Assembly: GCA_031082145.1 (NCBI GenBank)
Contig: JAVHLP010000001.1
Coordinates: forward strand, 427,831-491,830
DNA: 64,000 nt
Reading direction: 5' to 3'
Source of the DNA: a bacterium
GTDB lineage: Bacteria > Bacillota > Sulfobacillia > UBA995
Positions 34,430 to 43,375 of the stretch are shown one piece after another. Position 1 is the stretch's first letter, and the number at the start of each line of letters is the position of its first letter. Under the pieces are notes generated by a model. It worked only from the letters and a program-made list of their open reading frames with translations, made no database searches and was not told the DNA's origin. A program made the translations under genes and the position numbers.

Positions 34430-35814
34430 CGGAGAACCTCCTTCACGGCGTCAACCAGCCTCTCGATGGCTTCCCGGCTGTGAATCTCGGTCACGCAGTA
34501 GAGCGCGCTGTTCCCCAACTCGGGGTAAGAAGCACTGAGATCGATGCCGCCGAAGATCCGGTGCCCGAGCAGTGCCCGATTGACGTCCGCCACGGGCCGG
34601 TCAAAGGTGACCACAAACTCCTTGAAGTGGGTTGTGGGGTAAACCGGAGTGGTGACGCCGTTGAGTTCTCCGAGCCGCTTCATGGCGTAGTACGAACGTT
34701 GCATGATGGTCTTGCCCAGGTCGGCCATCCCCTGCGGCCCCATCAGGGCCAGGTACACCCCGGCGGTGATCCCCCAAAGGGCCGTATTGCTGCCGGTGTA
34801 GTCTGGCGAAGTGTCGCGCTTGACAAAGGAAGTGCGGTCGAAGGTGGACCAGCCGAAGCCGAACTCGCCGCCCTCGCGGGTCTCGGCGATGCTGGTGAGG
34901 AAGGTGTTGTACTCGGCGACGAAAGTCTCGTCGTCGCGGCTGGCTATGAATCCGCAGACGCCGCCGCCGTAGTTCATGTGGATCCCCAGTGGCTGGGCCT
35001 CGCCACACACGATGTCGGCGCCGTAAGCGATGGGGGGGGATATTACCCCCAGCGAGGTGGGGTCGACACCGACCACCAGGAGCGCGCCAAAGGCGTGCGC
35101 CATTTCGGCCACAGTGGCCCCCCGGTGCTCGATAAGCCCCAGGTAGGTGGGGTTCTCCAGGTAGACGCAGGCCGTCCGTGAGGACAGCTTGCGGCGGAGG
35201 TCATCCAGGTCGAGCAGGCCGGTGACGGGATCGGTCGCCACGGTCTCCACGTTCACCACCGGCCGGCAGAAGTTGCGCACGTGGGCAAGCCGCTCGGGTC
35301 CGGTGCCCGCCGGCACCAACACCTGCTTGCGGCCGGTGATGCGGGCGGCCATGAGGAGGGCGCTGCTGGCCGCGCACGCCCAGTCGTAGGTGGGGCTGGA
35401 CACCACGTCCATCTCCAGGAGTTCGCCCAGCAGGCTCTGGAACTCGAAGATGGCCTGATGCTTCCCGAGGTCGGAGTAGGTGTCCCCAACGTAGGCGGTG
35501 ACGAACTCGCCCCGGGAAGCGATCTCGTCGCAGACCGCCGGGACGTAGTGCTGCCAGCAACCACCGCCCTTGAAGTTCAGGTACTCCTGGCAGGACCGGT
35601 TCTTGCGGAGCAGCCCCTCCACGTGCTGGCGGAGTTCGTACTCGGAGAGCAGCGGGCCCGGAACGTCGAGGGGGCGCTTCAACCGCAGTGCTTCGGGAAT
35701 GCCGGTGTACAGGTCCTCGATGTCGCCGGCGCCGATCTCCCGCAGCAACTGGTCCCGGATGGCCGGGACCGAGTTGGGGATGTAGGGATGGACAAGATCC
35801 TTGTCACGGGGCAC
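34426..35814 (-). CDS. divergent GcvPA-like PLP protein (glycine decarboxylase subunit 1 paralogue)
   Basis: 462 residues related to GcvPA: PYIPNSVPAIRDQLLREIG at the start, CQEYLNFKGGGCWQHYVPAV and GADIVCGEAQPLGIHMNYGG. The region that in true GcvPA reads [20 protein letters not shown] is here RTSFVKRDTSPDYTGSNTAL, a strong divergence. It should form a heterodimer with the GcvPB-like product. GTG at 35814 lies eight bases after GGAGG. It is preceded by a symporter gene and a GC-rich hairpin. Confidence 0.82.
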   Translation of the reverse strand: MPRDKDLVHPYIPNSVPAIRDQLLREIGAGDIEDLYTGIPEALRLKRPLDVPGPLLSEYELRQHVEGLLRKNRSCQEYLNFKGGGCWQHYVPAVCDEIASRGEFVTAYVGDTYSDLGKHQAIFEFQSLLGELLEMDVVSSPTYDWACAASSALLMAARITGRKQVLVPAGTGPERLAHVRNFCRPVVNVETVATDPVTGLLDLDDLRRKLSSRTACVYLENPTYLGLIEHRGATVAEMAHAFGALLVVGVDPTSLGVISPPIAYGADIVCGEAQPLGIHMNYGGGVCGFIASRDDETFVAEYNTFLTSIAETREGGEFGFGWSTFDRTSFVKRDTSPDYTGSNTALWGITAGVYLALMGPQGMADLGKTIMQRSYYAMKRLGELNGVTTPVYPTTHFKEFVVTFDRPVADVNRALLGHRIFGGIDLSASYPELGNSALYCVTEIHSREAIERLVDAVKEVLR

Positions 35815-35849
35815 TCCGCATCCCTCCAATCTTCTGCCCCGGCGGCCGC

Positions 35850-35880
35850 GGGGAGGGCGGTCCAACGGCCGTCCTCCCCC
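35850..35880. other. GC-rich hairpin between symporter and GcvPA-like genes
   Basis: GGGAGG (35851-35856) and CCTCCC (35873-35878), extended by GCGG/CCGT-type pairing, form a strong stem in the 80-base gap between two same-strand genes. There is no T-run, so it is more likely an mRNA-processing or stability element than a terminator. Confidence 0.4.
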
Positions 35881-35894
35881 GGTCGCAGTTCGGG

Positions 35895-37403
35895 TTAGCG
35901 GCCGGCAGCAGCCAGCTTGTGCTGCCGATGGTAGTTCTCGACTTCCTGGAACAGTTCCTCGGTGCGCTTGTCAACCGGCAGGGCGTACCCGCAGCCGATG
36001 TAGATGATGGTGTTTACGACCAGGCCCCAGACGCCGGGCGTCCAACCGCCGAAGGAGATGCCCTCCGGGTGGAGGTAGGTCAGGTAGAAGGCGACCGCCA
36101 AGCCGGCGATCATCCCGGCCACGGCGCCCACGGCGTTGCCGCGCTTCCAGTACATGCCCAGTAGCTGACCCGGGCCCAGCTGGATGATGAACTGGTAGGT
36201 CAGCAGGGCGACGAAGATGAGCATGGGCAGTTCCATGTTGGCGATGAAGAACGCCAGCACCGACACCCCGAACACGACGTACTGGGCCAGGCGGGTCGCC
36301 TGCCTGCTATCCAGCTTCGAGTTGAGTGGCTTCAGCACGTCCTCGGCGATGGAAGCGCCGAAGAAGTGAATCAGGCTGGCGGTCGTGGACAGCACCGCCG
36401 ACATCGCCACCAGGAGAGCGAGGGTGAGGAACACCGGGCCGCCCAGATTGTCCGAGAGCCAGAGCCAGACCATCTGCGGGTTCTCCCGGGCGTAGCCCAG
36501 GCTGTGGGCGCTAAGCCCGAAGAACAGGAAGAACACACAGATGAGGGTCCCGATGGTGATCGCCTGCCAGGTGGCTCGCTTGGCCGTCCGCACCGAGTCG
36601 GAGGCGAATACCCGGTTCATGGCCCACGGCCACAGGAAGCCGCCCACCGAGCTGGTGATGATGATCGAGGCCCACCACTGCGGCGGGGGATTCCAGCCGG
36701 GGCCGGGGTAGGTGAGGATCTCGGGGAAGTTGGCCACCGCGTTCCGGATCGTCGCGGCAAAGCCCCCGGTGTTCATGTAAATCAGGATGTAGGTGAACAC
36801 CGTTGCGCCCAGGGCGAAGAGCAGCCCCTGGACGAAGTGCGCGGTGATGACCGCCCGCATGCCGCCCAGGGCAACGTACACGGCGATGATGGCCGCGCCA
36901 ATCAGCATCGCCCACAGGAACGGCAGGTAACCATAGGTCCCGTGGCTCAACAGGTAGCCGATGGTCCAGAACTCCATGATCAGCCAGGGGAACGAGGCGA
37001 TGACGCCGACGACACCCGCCAGGGCCTTGATCTTGTTGCTGTTGTAGCGAAGGCCCCAAAGGGCTCCCTGGGTGTTGAGCTGGTGAGTCGCCCCCCAGAT
37101 CCACATCTTGTCCAGGATCAGGTAGAGGAGAATCAAGCAAAAGGCGCCGTAGACTGGCGTGTACGTATAAACGAAGCCGAAGTTGACCGCCATCCCCATC
37201 CAGGCGGTGTACGACGCGCCGACGTACCAGGTCGCCATCATGCTGAAAGTGATGGCCCAGACCCCGAAGGCCCGGTTGGCCGTTGCGAACTCGTTGAACT
37301 CCTGAACACCGTATGACCGGCGGTTCATCCACAGTAGGACGGCCATGTAGCCGAGCACTACCAGGGTCGGAATGATGGCCAGCCCCAGCGATACCTCCCT
37401 CAC
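35895..37403 (-). CDS. Na+/solute symporter (SSS family)
   Basis: 502 residues with about 13 membrane segments. Family features include FSMMATWYVGASYTAWMGMA, YVALGGMRAVITAHFVQGLL and a C-terminal half typical of SSS transporters. It couples Na+ entry to uptake of an organic solute, probably the acylated amino acid handled by its neighbours. GTG at 37403 follows GAGGAGG. The 68-residue membrane protein just upstream is the usual small companion of such symporters. Confidence 0.9.
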   Translation of the reverse strand: MREVSLGLAIIPTLVVLGYMAVLLWMNRRSYGVQEFNEFATANRAFGVWAITFSMMATWYVGASYTAWMGMAVNFGFVYTYTPVYGAFCLILLYLILDKMWIWGATHQLNTQGALWGLRYNSNKIKALAGVVGVIASFPWLIMEFWTIGYLLSHGTYGYLPFLWAMLIGAAIIAVYVALGGMRAVITAHFVQGLLFALGATVFTYILIYMNTGGFAATIRNAVANFPEILTYPGPGWNPPPQWWASIIITSSVGGFLWPWAMNRVFASDSVRTAKRATWQAITIGTLICVFFLFFGLSAHSLGYARENPQMVWLWLSDNLGGPVFLTLALLVAMSAVLSTTASLIHFFGASIAEDVLKPLNSKLDSRQATRLAQYVVFGVSVLAFFIANMELPMLIFVALLTYQFIIQLGPGQLLGMYWKRGNAVGAVAGMIAGLAVAFYLTYLHPEGISFGGWTPGVWGLVVNTIIYIGCGYALPVDKRTEELFQEVENYHRQHKLAAAGR

Positions 37404-37424
37404 GGGTTAACGCCTCCTCTCATG

Positions 37425-37631
37425 TTACTGCTGGATGTCCAGCGTCTGGTAGATCGCCAGTCCGATGCAAGACATGAAGGTGAACAGGAAAACACTGAAA
37501 ATGCTCCACGGGAACGGTCCGACCCATGGATCCAGGCGGTTGATGAAGAGATTGAAGGTCCAGGGCGCGGACAGGATGAACAGCATCACGGCGAAGTAGA
37601 TGACAAAGGCAGTCCTGACCCAGCCTTTCAC
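37425..37631 (-). CDS. small two-segment membrane protein, symporter companion
   Basis: 68 residues with two hydrophobic segments (AFVIYFAVMLFILSAPW and WSIFSVFLFTFMSCIGLAIY). It lies 21 bases before the SSS symporter, the position of DUF3311/DUF997-like companions. GTG at 37631 is eight bases after GGAGG; the GTG at 37640 overlaps that site. Confidence 0.78.
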   Translation of the reverse strand: MKGWVRTAFVIYFAVMLFILSAPWTFNLFINRLDPWVGPFPWSIFSVFLFTFMSCIGLAIYQTLDIQQ

Positions 37632-37705
37632 TCCGGGCACCTCCCTTCATTGAGAATCTTGGGAATCGGGTCCCCTTGACAGATGGTCCCGCCTCCCTTC
37701 ACGGG

Positions 37706-39004
37706 TTACTTGAGGCCGCACCAGTTGATGGCCAACTGGGCCAGAGTCTTGCAAGCGGTCACCATCTGGTCGATGGGAACGTGCTCGTCCGGGCCATGCG
37801 CCCCCATCGAGAGATCGCCTGGCCCGAAGATGACCGCCGGAATGCCCTGCTCGCACAGGAACGTGCTATCGCACACCGCTTTGAAGCCGGAGAAGACGGG
37901 TTCCTCCCCCGTCGCCTGGCGCCAGGACTCGGCCAGTGTCTGGCAGCCCTCGTGGGCCAGGTCCACGTGGCTGGGCGGCCAGTGGTACATGACCCGGAAC
38001 CCGGGAGGGTTCTTCTTCAGCCAGTCATCGCAGGCGGCTACACCGTCGATTACCCGCTGCATATCCGCCACCACCTCGGCCAGCGATACCCAGGCCGGGT
38101 AGTACGTATTCCCCTGGATGTTCGAGCGCCCGGGGACCGCCGCAATGTAGTCGCCGGCGTCCACCAGGGTAGCGGTGATGGAGAAGCAGCCCACCCCCTG
38201 CACGTCGGGCCGGGGAAAGCCGCCCCCGCCCAGGGCCGGATGCCGCCAGCGGAGGTTCCACTCCCGTTCCAGGTGCTCCCACCCCTGCAGGATCCTGAGC
38301 GACTTCACGAACGCATCCACGCCTACGCTCTCACCCACCGGCAAGCCGTAGCGCTGGGGGAAGATGACCTGATTCTTCAGGCAGGTATGGGTGGGCTTGC
38401 CGGCCACCGCCAGTTCCCAGCCGAACGCTCCCGTGGTCACGGGATGGATCTCGCAGTTGGTAGGCTCCACGACCACGGCGAAGGGGGCGCGGTAGCCCCG
38501 GCGGACGGTGGCCGTTGTTCCCAGTTCGTGCTCCATCCGCTCTTCGCCGACCACAAACTCGAGGATGAGGTCGCCACCCAGCCGGGTGCCGGTCTCGATG
38601 AGGGCCCGGGCCGCGAAGAGGGCGGTGGTGTTTGGACCCTTCATGTCGTTGGCCCCCCGGCCCCATATCTTCCCGTCCTTCACCGTCGGATTCCAGGGGT
38701 CGACCGTCCACCGTTCCTTCTCGAAGTCCTCCACCGGGACCACGTCGCCGTGGCCGTTGAAGATGAGACCGCGGCCGCCACTGCCGGCCTTGACCGCGAC
38801 CACGTTCGGGCGCAGCCCTCCCTCGTCCTCGGCCCAGCAGTCCACCTTATCAAAACCGAACCCTTCGAGCCGCGTCCGCAGCCACTCCTGGGATTCCCTT
38901 TCCTGCCCAATGACTGACTTCCGGCGCATGAACTCGAGGCAAAACTGCACCATCTCTTCCTGATGGTCCTCAACCCACCGGAACACCCGGGACGAATCAG
39001 CCAT
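37706..39004 (-). CDS. M20 family metallopeptidase (ArgE/DapE-type deacylase)
   Basis: 432 residues of the ArgE/DapE/CPG2 group: the zinc motif LIFNGHGDVVPV, then GRGANDMKGPNTTALFAA and LEFVVGEERMEHELGTTATV. It should release an amino acid from an N-acyl or peptide precursor in the cytoplasm. ATG at 39004 is nine bases after GGAGG and overlaps the upstream M20 gene by eight bases. The two deacylases differ in subfamily, so they may act in sequence or on different acyl groups. Confidence 0.9.
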   Translation of the reverse strand: MADSSRVFRWVEDHQEEMVQFCLEFMRRKSVIGQERESQEWLRTRLEGFGFDKVDCWAEDEGGLRPNVVAVKAGSGGRGLIFNGHGDVVPVEDFEKERWTVDPWNPTVKDGKIWGRGANDMKGPNTTALFAARALIETGTRLGGDLILEFVVGEERMEHELGTTATVRRGYRAPFAVVVEPTNCEIHPVTTGAFGWELAVAGKPTHTCLKNQVIFPQRYGLPVGESVGVDAFVKSLRILQGWEHLEREWNLRWRHPALGGGGFPRPDVQGVGCFSITATLVDAGDYIAAVPGRSNIQGNTYYPAWVSLAEVVADMQRVIDGVAACDDWLKKNPPGFRVMYHWPPSHVDLAHEGCQTLAESWRQATGEEPVFSGFKAVCDSTFLCEQGIPAVIFGPGDLSMGAHGPDEHVPIDQMVTACKTLAQLAINWCGLK

Positions 39005-40184
39005 CGCCGTGGACCTCCTTTCGGACAAGCTTGGCGAGACAGACCTGGGAGAGAACCGCCGTCCCGCAAACCAATGCCTGTTCGTCGAAGTCGAAATGGG
39101 GGCTGTGCAGGGTCGGCCGCGGGCCGGCCCCCGCCGCTCCCAGCCAGAAGTAGCCGGACGGGACCTCCCGTCCGAGGTAGGAGAAGTCATCGGACAGCAT
39201 GGACGCGGCCAGGTCCTGCCGCAATGCCCCGGCGCCCATGGACTTGAGGACCGCCTGAGCCACGCGTTCGGTGGCTTCGGGGTGGTTGACGATGGCCGGG
39301 TATCCCGGCTGGTAGTCCACCTCGGCCCGGCAGCCGTGGATGCCTGCCACCGCCCTGGCGATGCTTTGCACCTGCGTCTTAAGTACGGCGCCCAGTTCGC
39401 TGTCAAGGTACCGTGTGGTTCCGGCCAGCGCGGCCTCGGCAGGAAGCACGTTGGGGGAGCTCCCCGCCTGGACCATGCCCACCGAGACCACAACGGGAGA
39501 CACGGCGTTTACCTGGCGCCGGGCCAGTCCCTGGAGAGCAATCACCGCGTGGCCGGCGCTGGCCACCGTGTCCGAGGCCGCGTGCGGTTGAGCCGCGTGG
39601 CCACCGTCGCCCGTAAACGTGACCCGGAAGATGTCTCCCGCCGCCATCACCGGTCCGGGGCGCAATCCCACCGTTCCGACCGGCAAGTCCGGCCACAGGT
39701 GCAGGCCCAGGGCGAGTTCCACGGGGCCCCGGGCCAGGAGGCCGGCCTCCACCAGGGCCCGGGCGCCACCCACCGGCAGCTTCTCCTCCGCCGGCTGGAA
39801 GAGGAACCAGACCTCTCCCGCCAGCCCGTCCCGCTCCTCGGCCAGCAGCATGGCCGTCCCCACGAGCATGGCCATGTGTCCGTCGTGGCCACAAGCGTGC
39901 ATGCACCCGGGCACCTGGGAACCGTAAGACCGGCCGGGGACCTCCTGGATGGGCAGGGCGTCAAGTTCCGCCCTGAGAAGCACTGCGGGACCGCTCACCC
40001 GGCCCCGCAGCACTCCCAGAACCGCCGTGCCGTGCGGCCGGCGGACCTCAAGACCGAGAGCCTGGAGATACTCGGTGATGAGGGCGGAGGTGTGGGTCTC
40101 CTCGCCCCCCAACTCCGGCGACCGGTGAAGCCTCCGTCGCAATTCAACCAGGGGTCGATATAGCTTTGCAGCCCGTTCCAGCAC
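38997..40184 (-). CDS. M20D amidohydrolase (aminoacylase/hippurate hydrolase type)
   Basis: 395 residues with the M20D hallmarks: LHRSPELGGEETHTS, the metal-binding HACGHDGHMAMLVG, FQPAEEKLPVGGARALVEAG and GGHAAQPHAASD in the dimerisation lid. It hydrolyses N-acyl amino acids. GTG at 40184 follows GGAGAGG. It is the first enzyme gene after the PucR regulator. Confidence 0.92.
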   Translation of the reverse strand: MLERAAKLYRPLVELRRRLHRSPELGGEETHTSALITEYLQALGLEVRRPHGTAVLGVLRGRVSGPAVLLRAELDALPIQEVPGRSYGSQVPGCMHACGHDGHMAMLVGTAMLLAEERDGLAGEVWFLFQPAEEKLPVGGARALVEAGLLARGPVELALGLHLWPDLPVGTVGLRPGPVMAAGDIFRVTFTGDGGHAAQPHAASDTVASAGHAVIALQGLARRQVNAVSPVVVSVGMVQAGSSPNVLPAEAALAGTTRYLDSELGAVLKTQVQSIARAVAGIHGCRAEVDYQPGYPAIVNHPEATERVAQAVLKSMGAGALRQDLAASMLSDDFSYLGREVPSGYFWLGAAGAGPRPTLHSPHFDFDEQALVCGTAVLSQVCLAKLVRKEVHGDG

Positions 40185-40262
40185 CCGTTGCCCACACCTC
40201 TCCCCGAGACAGGTTCGGTGCGGAACTTCGCTGGACTGACGGGGCAGCGCCTTTGACCACTA

Positions 40263-41921
40263 TTATGAATCTTCGGCCCTTTGTTTGGTCTCCGCAGCCA
40301 AAGAGGAGGCCAGCCACAGCCGCGTTGCCAGGTGAAGGTTGAAACGGTCCTGGGGCGAGCCCAAATCCATCGCTGTCATCTTCTCCACCTGGGACAGGCG
40401 GTAGCGGACGGTGTTGTGGTGCACGTGCAAGATCTTGGCGGCCTCCCGGTAGCTCGCGCCGTGGTCGAGGAAAGCAGCCAGGGTACGGGTCAGGTCAGCC
40501 GGCTGCTCACGGTCATACTTGAGGATCGGACCGATGGTATCGCGGATGAAGCCCGCCACCTCGGGATCGGTTGGGTCGGCGACCAGCCGGTAGAGGCCCA
40601 GGTCCCTGAAGAGGACCACGGGACCGGCGCCGGGGATCACGGGGGCCAGCTCCACCGCCATAGCCGCCTCACGATAGCTGTCCTTGACAGCGAGGACGCC
40701 CATCCTCGGCCGGCCGACACCGGCGGTGAGGTGGAGACCTTGATGCCGACGGCCCAGATCCTCGATGATGCCGGCCACCCGGGCGGCGACCTGCAGATCG
40801 GCCCGCTCCCGCACCCCTGCCTCACCGGTGGGAATCAGGGCAATGGGCCGTTCCTGGTAGCCCACTTCGGTTATGCTGTGGCGGGGCAAGCCCCCACCCG
40901 CCAGGAGATCGAGCACCCGCCAGCCCACGCGGTAGTCCCGAGCGTCAGCCCAGGTTGAAGGCAGCCGGTCAACCCGGAAGACCACCGCCGCGTAAGAGGG
41001 AGCGGGTTCCCACCCCAGAGCCCTCGCCGAAGCAGCGACCGAAACCTCGGACTCAAAGTCGCCGGCCAGCAGGTGGTGTACGAAGTCATCCTTGACCGAA
41101 CGCTCCATATGGCTGACGGCGCGTACTTTCTGGACGTCAAGAGCCACGGCCACAGCCGCCTGCTCGATGGCCACCAGGTCCTCGGTGGTCAGGTCGCCGT
41201 TCCTGTCCTGCACGATGACCCAGCCGTCAACGCTGCGGTCGTTCCCCACCCGGCAGACGACACGGCACGAACAGGCCCGGGGAGACTTGATGCGCGCCAG
41301 GGCCGGGCGCTCGGGCAAGGGAGTAGCAGTTTCGTCGCTTCCAGGTTGCCAGGGACGGGGAAGCTCGGGGAAATCCACGGACGCACGGGTTCCGGTGAAG
41401 CCGTTCACGATCACTAGCGGCCGGTTGACCAGCCCCGCCAGTTCCCTGGCCAGGATCTCAATGCTCCCCTGCTCCAGGGCAAGGCTGATGAAGTGGCGCT
41501 GGATCGTCCAGGAGCGCTCCAGCTCCCTCGTCTTCCGGCCCAGGAGTTCCTTGAGGGCCGAGTTGATGACATCCACCCAGGCCAGGGCATATGGCACCTG
41601 CACGACGGGGAAGGCCAGCTCGTTGGCGGCGTGGATGACCTCTGGCTCCAGGCTGTCCACGAACCGCTGCAGCTTCACCCCCAGCCCCGCCGCCTCGCGT
41701 TCGTTGAGTTCGCGGATCAGGGCAATCTGTTCGCCGGCATTGCGATAGTGGAAGAGCGTCGTGAACATGAACTCGCCACCCCGGATATACCGGATTCCGT
41801 CCGGAGCGTCAAGAATGGTGACCCCCCGGACATCCCGGTCCAGGCCGGCGTCGCCGGCCAGCACGTTGCTGGCCGCGAGTTCCGGCAGCTCGAGAACGTC
41901 CCGCACCTTCAAGCGAATCAC
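40263..41921 (-). CDS. PucR family transcriptional regulator
   Basis: 552 residues: an N-terminal PucR sensor domain (VRDVLELPELAASNVLAGDAG), a GGDEF-like middle region and the C-terminal helix-turn-helix (GASYREAAKILHVHHNTVRY) of PucR/CdaR regulators. The family responds to small metabolites. GTG at 41921 is directly behind GGAGAGGGGC. It probably controls the amidohydrolase-symporter-GcvP-like genes downstream, and perhaps the divergent D-threonine-aldolase-like gene. Confidence 0.9.
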   Translation of the reverse strand: MIRLKVRDVLELPELAASNVLAGDAGLDRDVRGVTILDAPDGIRYIRGGEFMFTTLFHYRNAGEQIALIRELNEREAAGLGVKLQRFVDSLEPEVIHAANELAFPVVQVPYALAWVDVINSALKELLGRKTRELERSWTIQRHFISLALEQGSIEILARELAGLVNRPLVIVNGFTGTRASVDFPELPRPWQPGSDETATPLPERPALARIKSPRACSCRVVCRVGNDRSVDGWVIVQDRNGDLTTEDLVAIEQAAVAVALDVQKVRAVSHMERSVKDDFVHHLLAGDFESEVSVAASARALGWEPAPSYAAVVFRVDRLPSTWADARDYRVGWRVLDLLAGGGLPRHSITEVGYQERPIALIPTGEAGVRERADLQVAARVAGIIEDLGRRHQGLHLTAGVGRPRMGVLAVKDSYREAAMAVELAPVIPGAGPVVLFRDLGLYRLVADPTDPEVAGFIRDTIGPILKYDREQPADLTRTLAAFLDHGASYREAAKILHVHHNTVRYRLSQVEKMTAMDLGSPQDRFNLHLATRLWLASSLAAETKQRAEDS

Positions 41922-41995
41922 GCCCCTCTCCGGCGAGTGGGGATCGGTTGTGGTTTCAGTTCTACTTCAGCTTAACCCAGACATCTCAGTGCTTG

Positions 41996-42016
41996 TGCAA
42001 TTTCGATAACATTGCA
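41996..42016. promoter_or_regulatory. inverted repeat TGCAAT-N9-ATTGCA, candidate PucR operator
   Basis: Perfect six-base arms TGCAAT (41996-42001) and ATTGCA (42011-42016) with a nine-base spacer lie in the 181-base gap between divergent genes, about 75 bases from the regulator start. Position and symmetry suggest an operator. Confidence 0.5.
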
Positions 42017-42102
42017 TCAAGAACCTGCCGGCCGGGGAATACAGGGGAACCCGCGCCAAGAGCGAAGACCACAAGCAACAGGTGGCAGGGAGGTTCGGCG
42101 CC

Positions 42103-43191
42103 ATGCTCAGAGTCGCCGCCCCGGAATACCCGATTGACACGCCCGCCCTGATCGTGGACGCCGGGATCCTGCTGGCCAACATCAGGCGGATGGCGGGCTT
42201 CTTCGCCGGCCGCCCGGCCAAGCTCCGCCCCCACTTCAAGACCCACAAGACGCCGGCCATAGCCCACCTGCAGTTGCAGCACGGGGCCATTGGCATCACC
42301 TGCGCCAAACTGGGTGAAGCCGAGGTACTCGTCCACGCGGGAATCCGCGACGTCCTGATCGCCAACCAGGTAACTGCGCCGGCTAAGGTCGCCCGCTTGG
42401 CCGGCCTGGCCCATATCGCCCACCTGAAAGTGTGTGTCGACGACGAGGAGAATCTGCTGGCTCTCTCCCGGGCGGCGGTGGCCGCCGGCAGCCGTATCGG
42501 CGTTCTGGTCGAAGTCGACGTGGGCATGGGGCGCTCGGGAACCCGATCCGCCCCGGCCACGCTGAGACTGGCCGCCCGGGCCGCCTCACTGCCGGGGATC
42601 GACTTCCAGGGCGTCATGGGCTACGAGGGACATGCCGTATTCCGGGCGTCCCGGGAAGACCGGGAAGCCGCCTGCCGGGCGGCCAACGCCTGCCTGCTCG
42701 ACCACGCGGCGGCGGTGCGCCAGGAAGACATCCCCTGTCCCCTAGTCAGCGCCGGAGGCACCGGCACCTACGACATCTCCGGCGACTGTCCGGGCATTAC
42801 CGAGGTCGAGGCGGGCAGCTACGTCTTTATGGACGCCACCTACCGTAAGATCGTGCCCGAGTTCGCCACCGCCCTGACCGCGTTGGCCACCGTGATCAGC
42901 CGGCCAGAACCCTCGCGGGCGGTCATCGACCTGGGCATGAAAGCCGTGACCGGGGAGTTCGGGCTGCCCCAGCCGGAGGGGCTGCCTGGAGCGACCACCC
43001 TCGCCCTTTCGGAGGAGCACGGAGTGCTGGAGCTGGAGGGACCGGCCAGGGACCTCCGGGTAGGTGATCAGGTGGTACTGCTCCCCACCCACTGCTGTAC
43101 TACCGTGAACCTGCACGACCGCCTCCACGTGAGCCGGGGCGGACGGGTGCAGGACGTCTGGACCATCGCCGCCCGGGGAGCCTTCTGCTGA
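42103..43191 (+). CDS. DSD1/D-threonine aldolase-like PLP enzyme
   Basis: 362 residues with an alanine-racemase-type barrel: RPHFKTHKTPAIAHLQLQHG carries the PLP lysine (K46), and the C-terminal domain has LPTHCCTTVNLHD, the His and Cys that bind a metal in D-serine dehydratase/D-threonine aldolase. It should cleave or dehydrate a D-3-hydroxy amino acid. ATG at 42103 is nine bases after GGGAGG; the GTG at 42082 has no ribosome site. It may yield glycine for the GcvP-like enzymes. Confidence 0.9.
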   Translation: MLRVAAPEYPIDTPALIVDAGILLANIRRMAGFFAGRPAKLRPHFKTHKTPAIAHLQLQHGAIGITCAKLGEAEVLVHAGIRDVLIANQVTAPAKVARLAGLAHIAHLKVCVDDEENLLALSRAAVAAGSRIGVLVEVDVGMGRSGTRSAPATLRLAARAASLPGIDFQGVMGYEGHAVFRASREDREAACRAANACLLDHAAAVRQEDIPCPLVSAGGTGTYDISGDCPGITEVEAGSYVFMDATYRKIVPEFATALTALATVISRPEPSRAVIDLGMKAVTGEFGLPQPEGLPGATTLALSEEHGVLELEGPARDLRVGDQVVLLPTHCCTTVNLHDRLHVSRGGRVQDVWTIAARGAFC

Positions 43192-43375
43192 CGCCGGGCG
43201 GTGGCGGCCCCGTGCGGCGCTTATCAGGCGGGGGATGATAGGCGGGAGGCTACCGGGGATCAGGCGGCGAACCCCTGGAAGTCCCATGACACCTCCGGGA
43301 GGGTGACCGTCGACGTTTGACCTCGGCGCCTGGCTGGCGCGAACTCCGATCCTGGCCTACCCGCTTGCCTGGAGC

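Noticed and set aside
34426..35894. Glycine riboswitch before the GcvP-like pair
   Set aside because: Only 80 bases separate it from the symporter gene, and they hold a plain GC hairpin, not the glycine aptamer pattern.
36366..37316. Long plus-strand frame opposite the symporter
   Set aside because: Antisense shadow of a membrane-protein gene; highly charged His/Gln/Asp-rich translation without family features.
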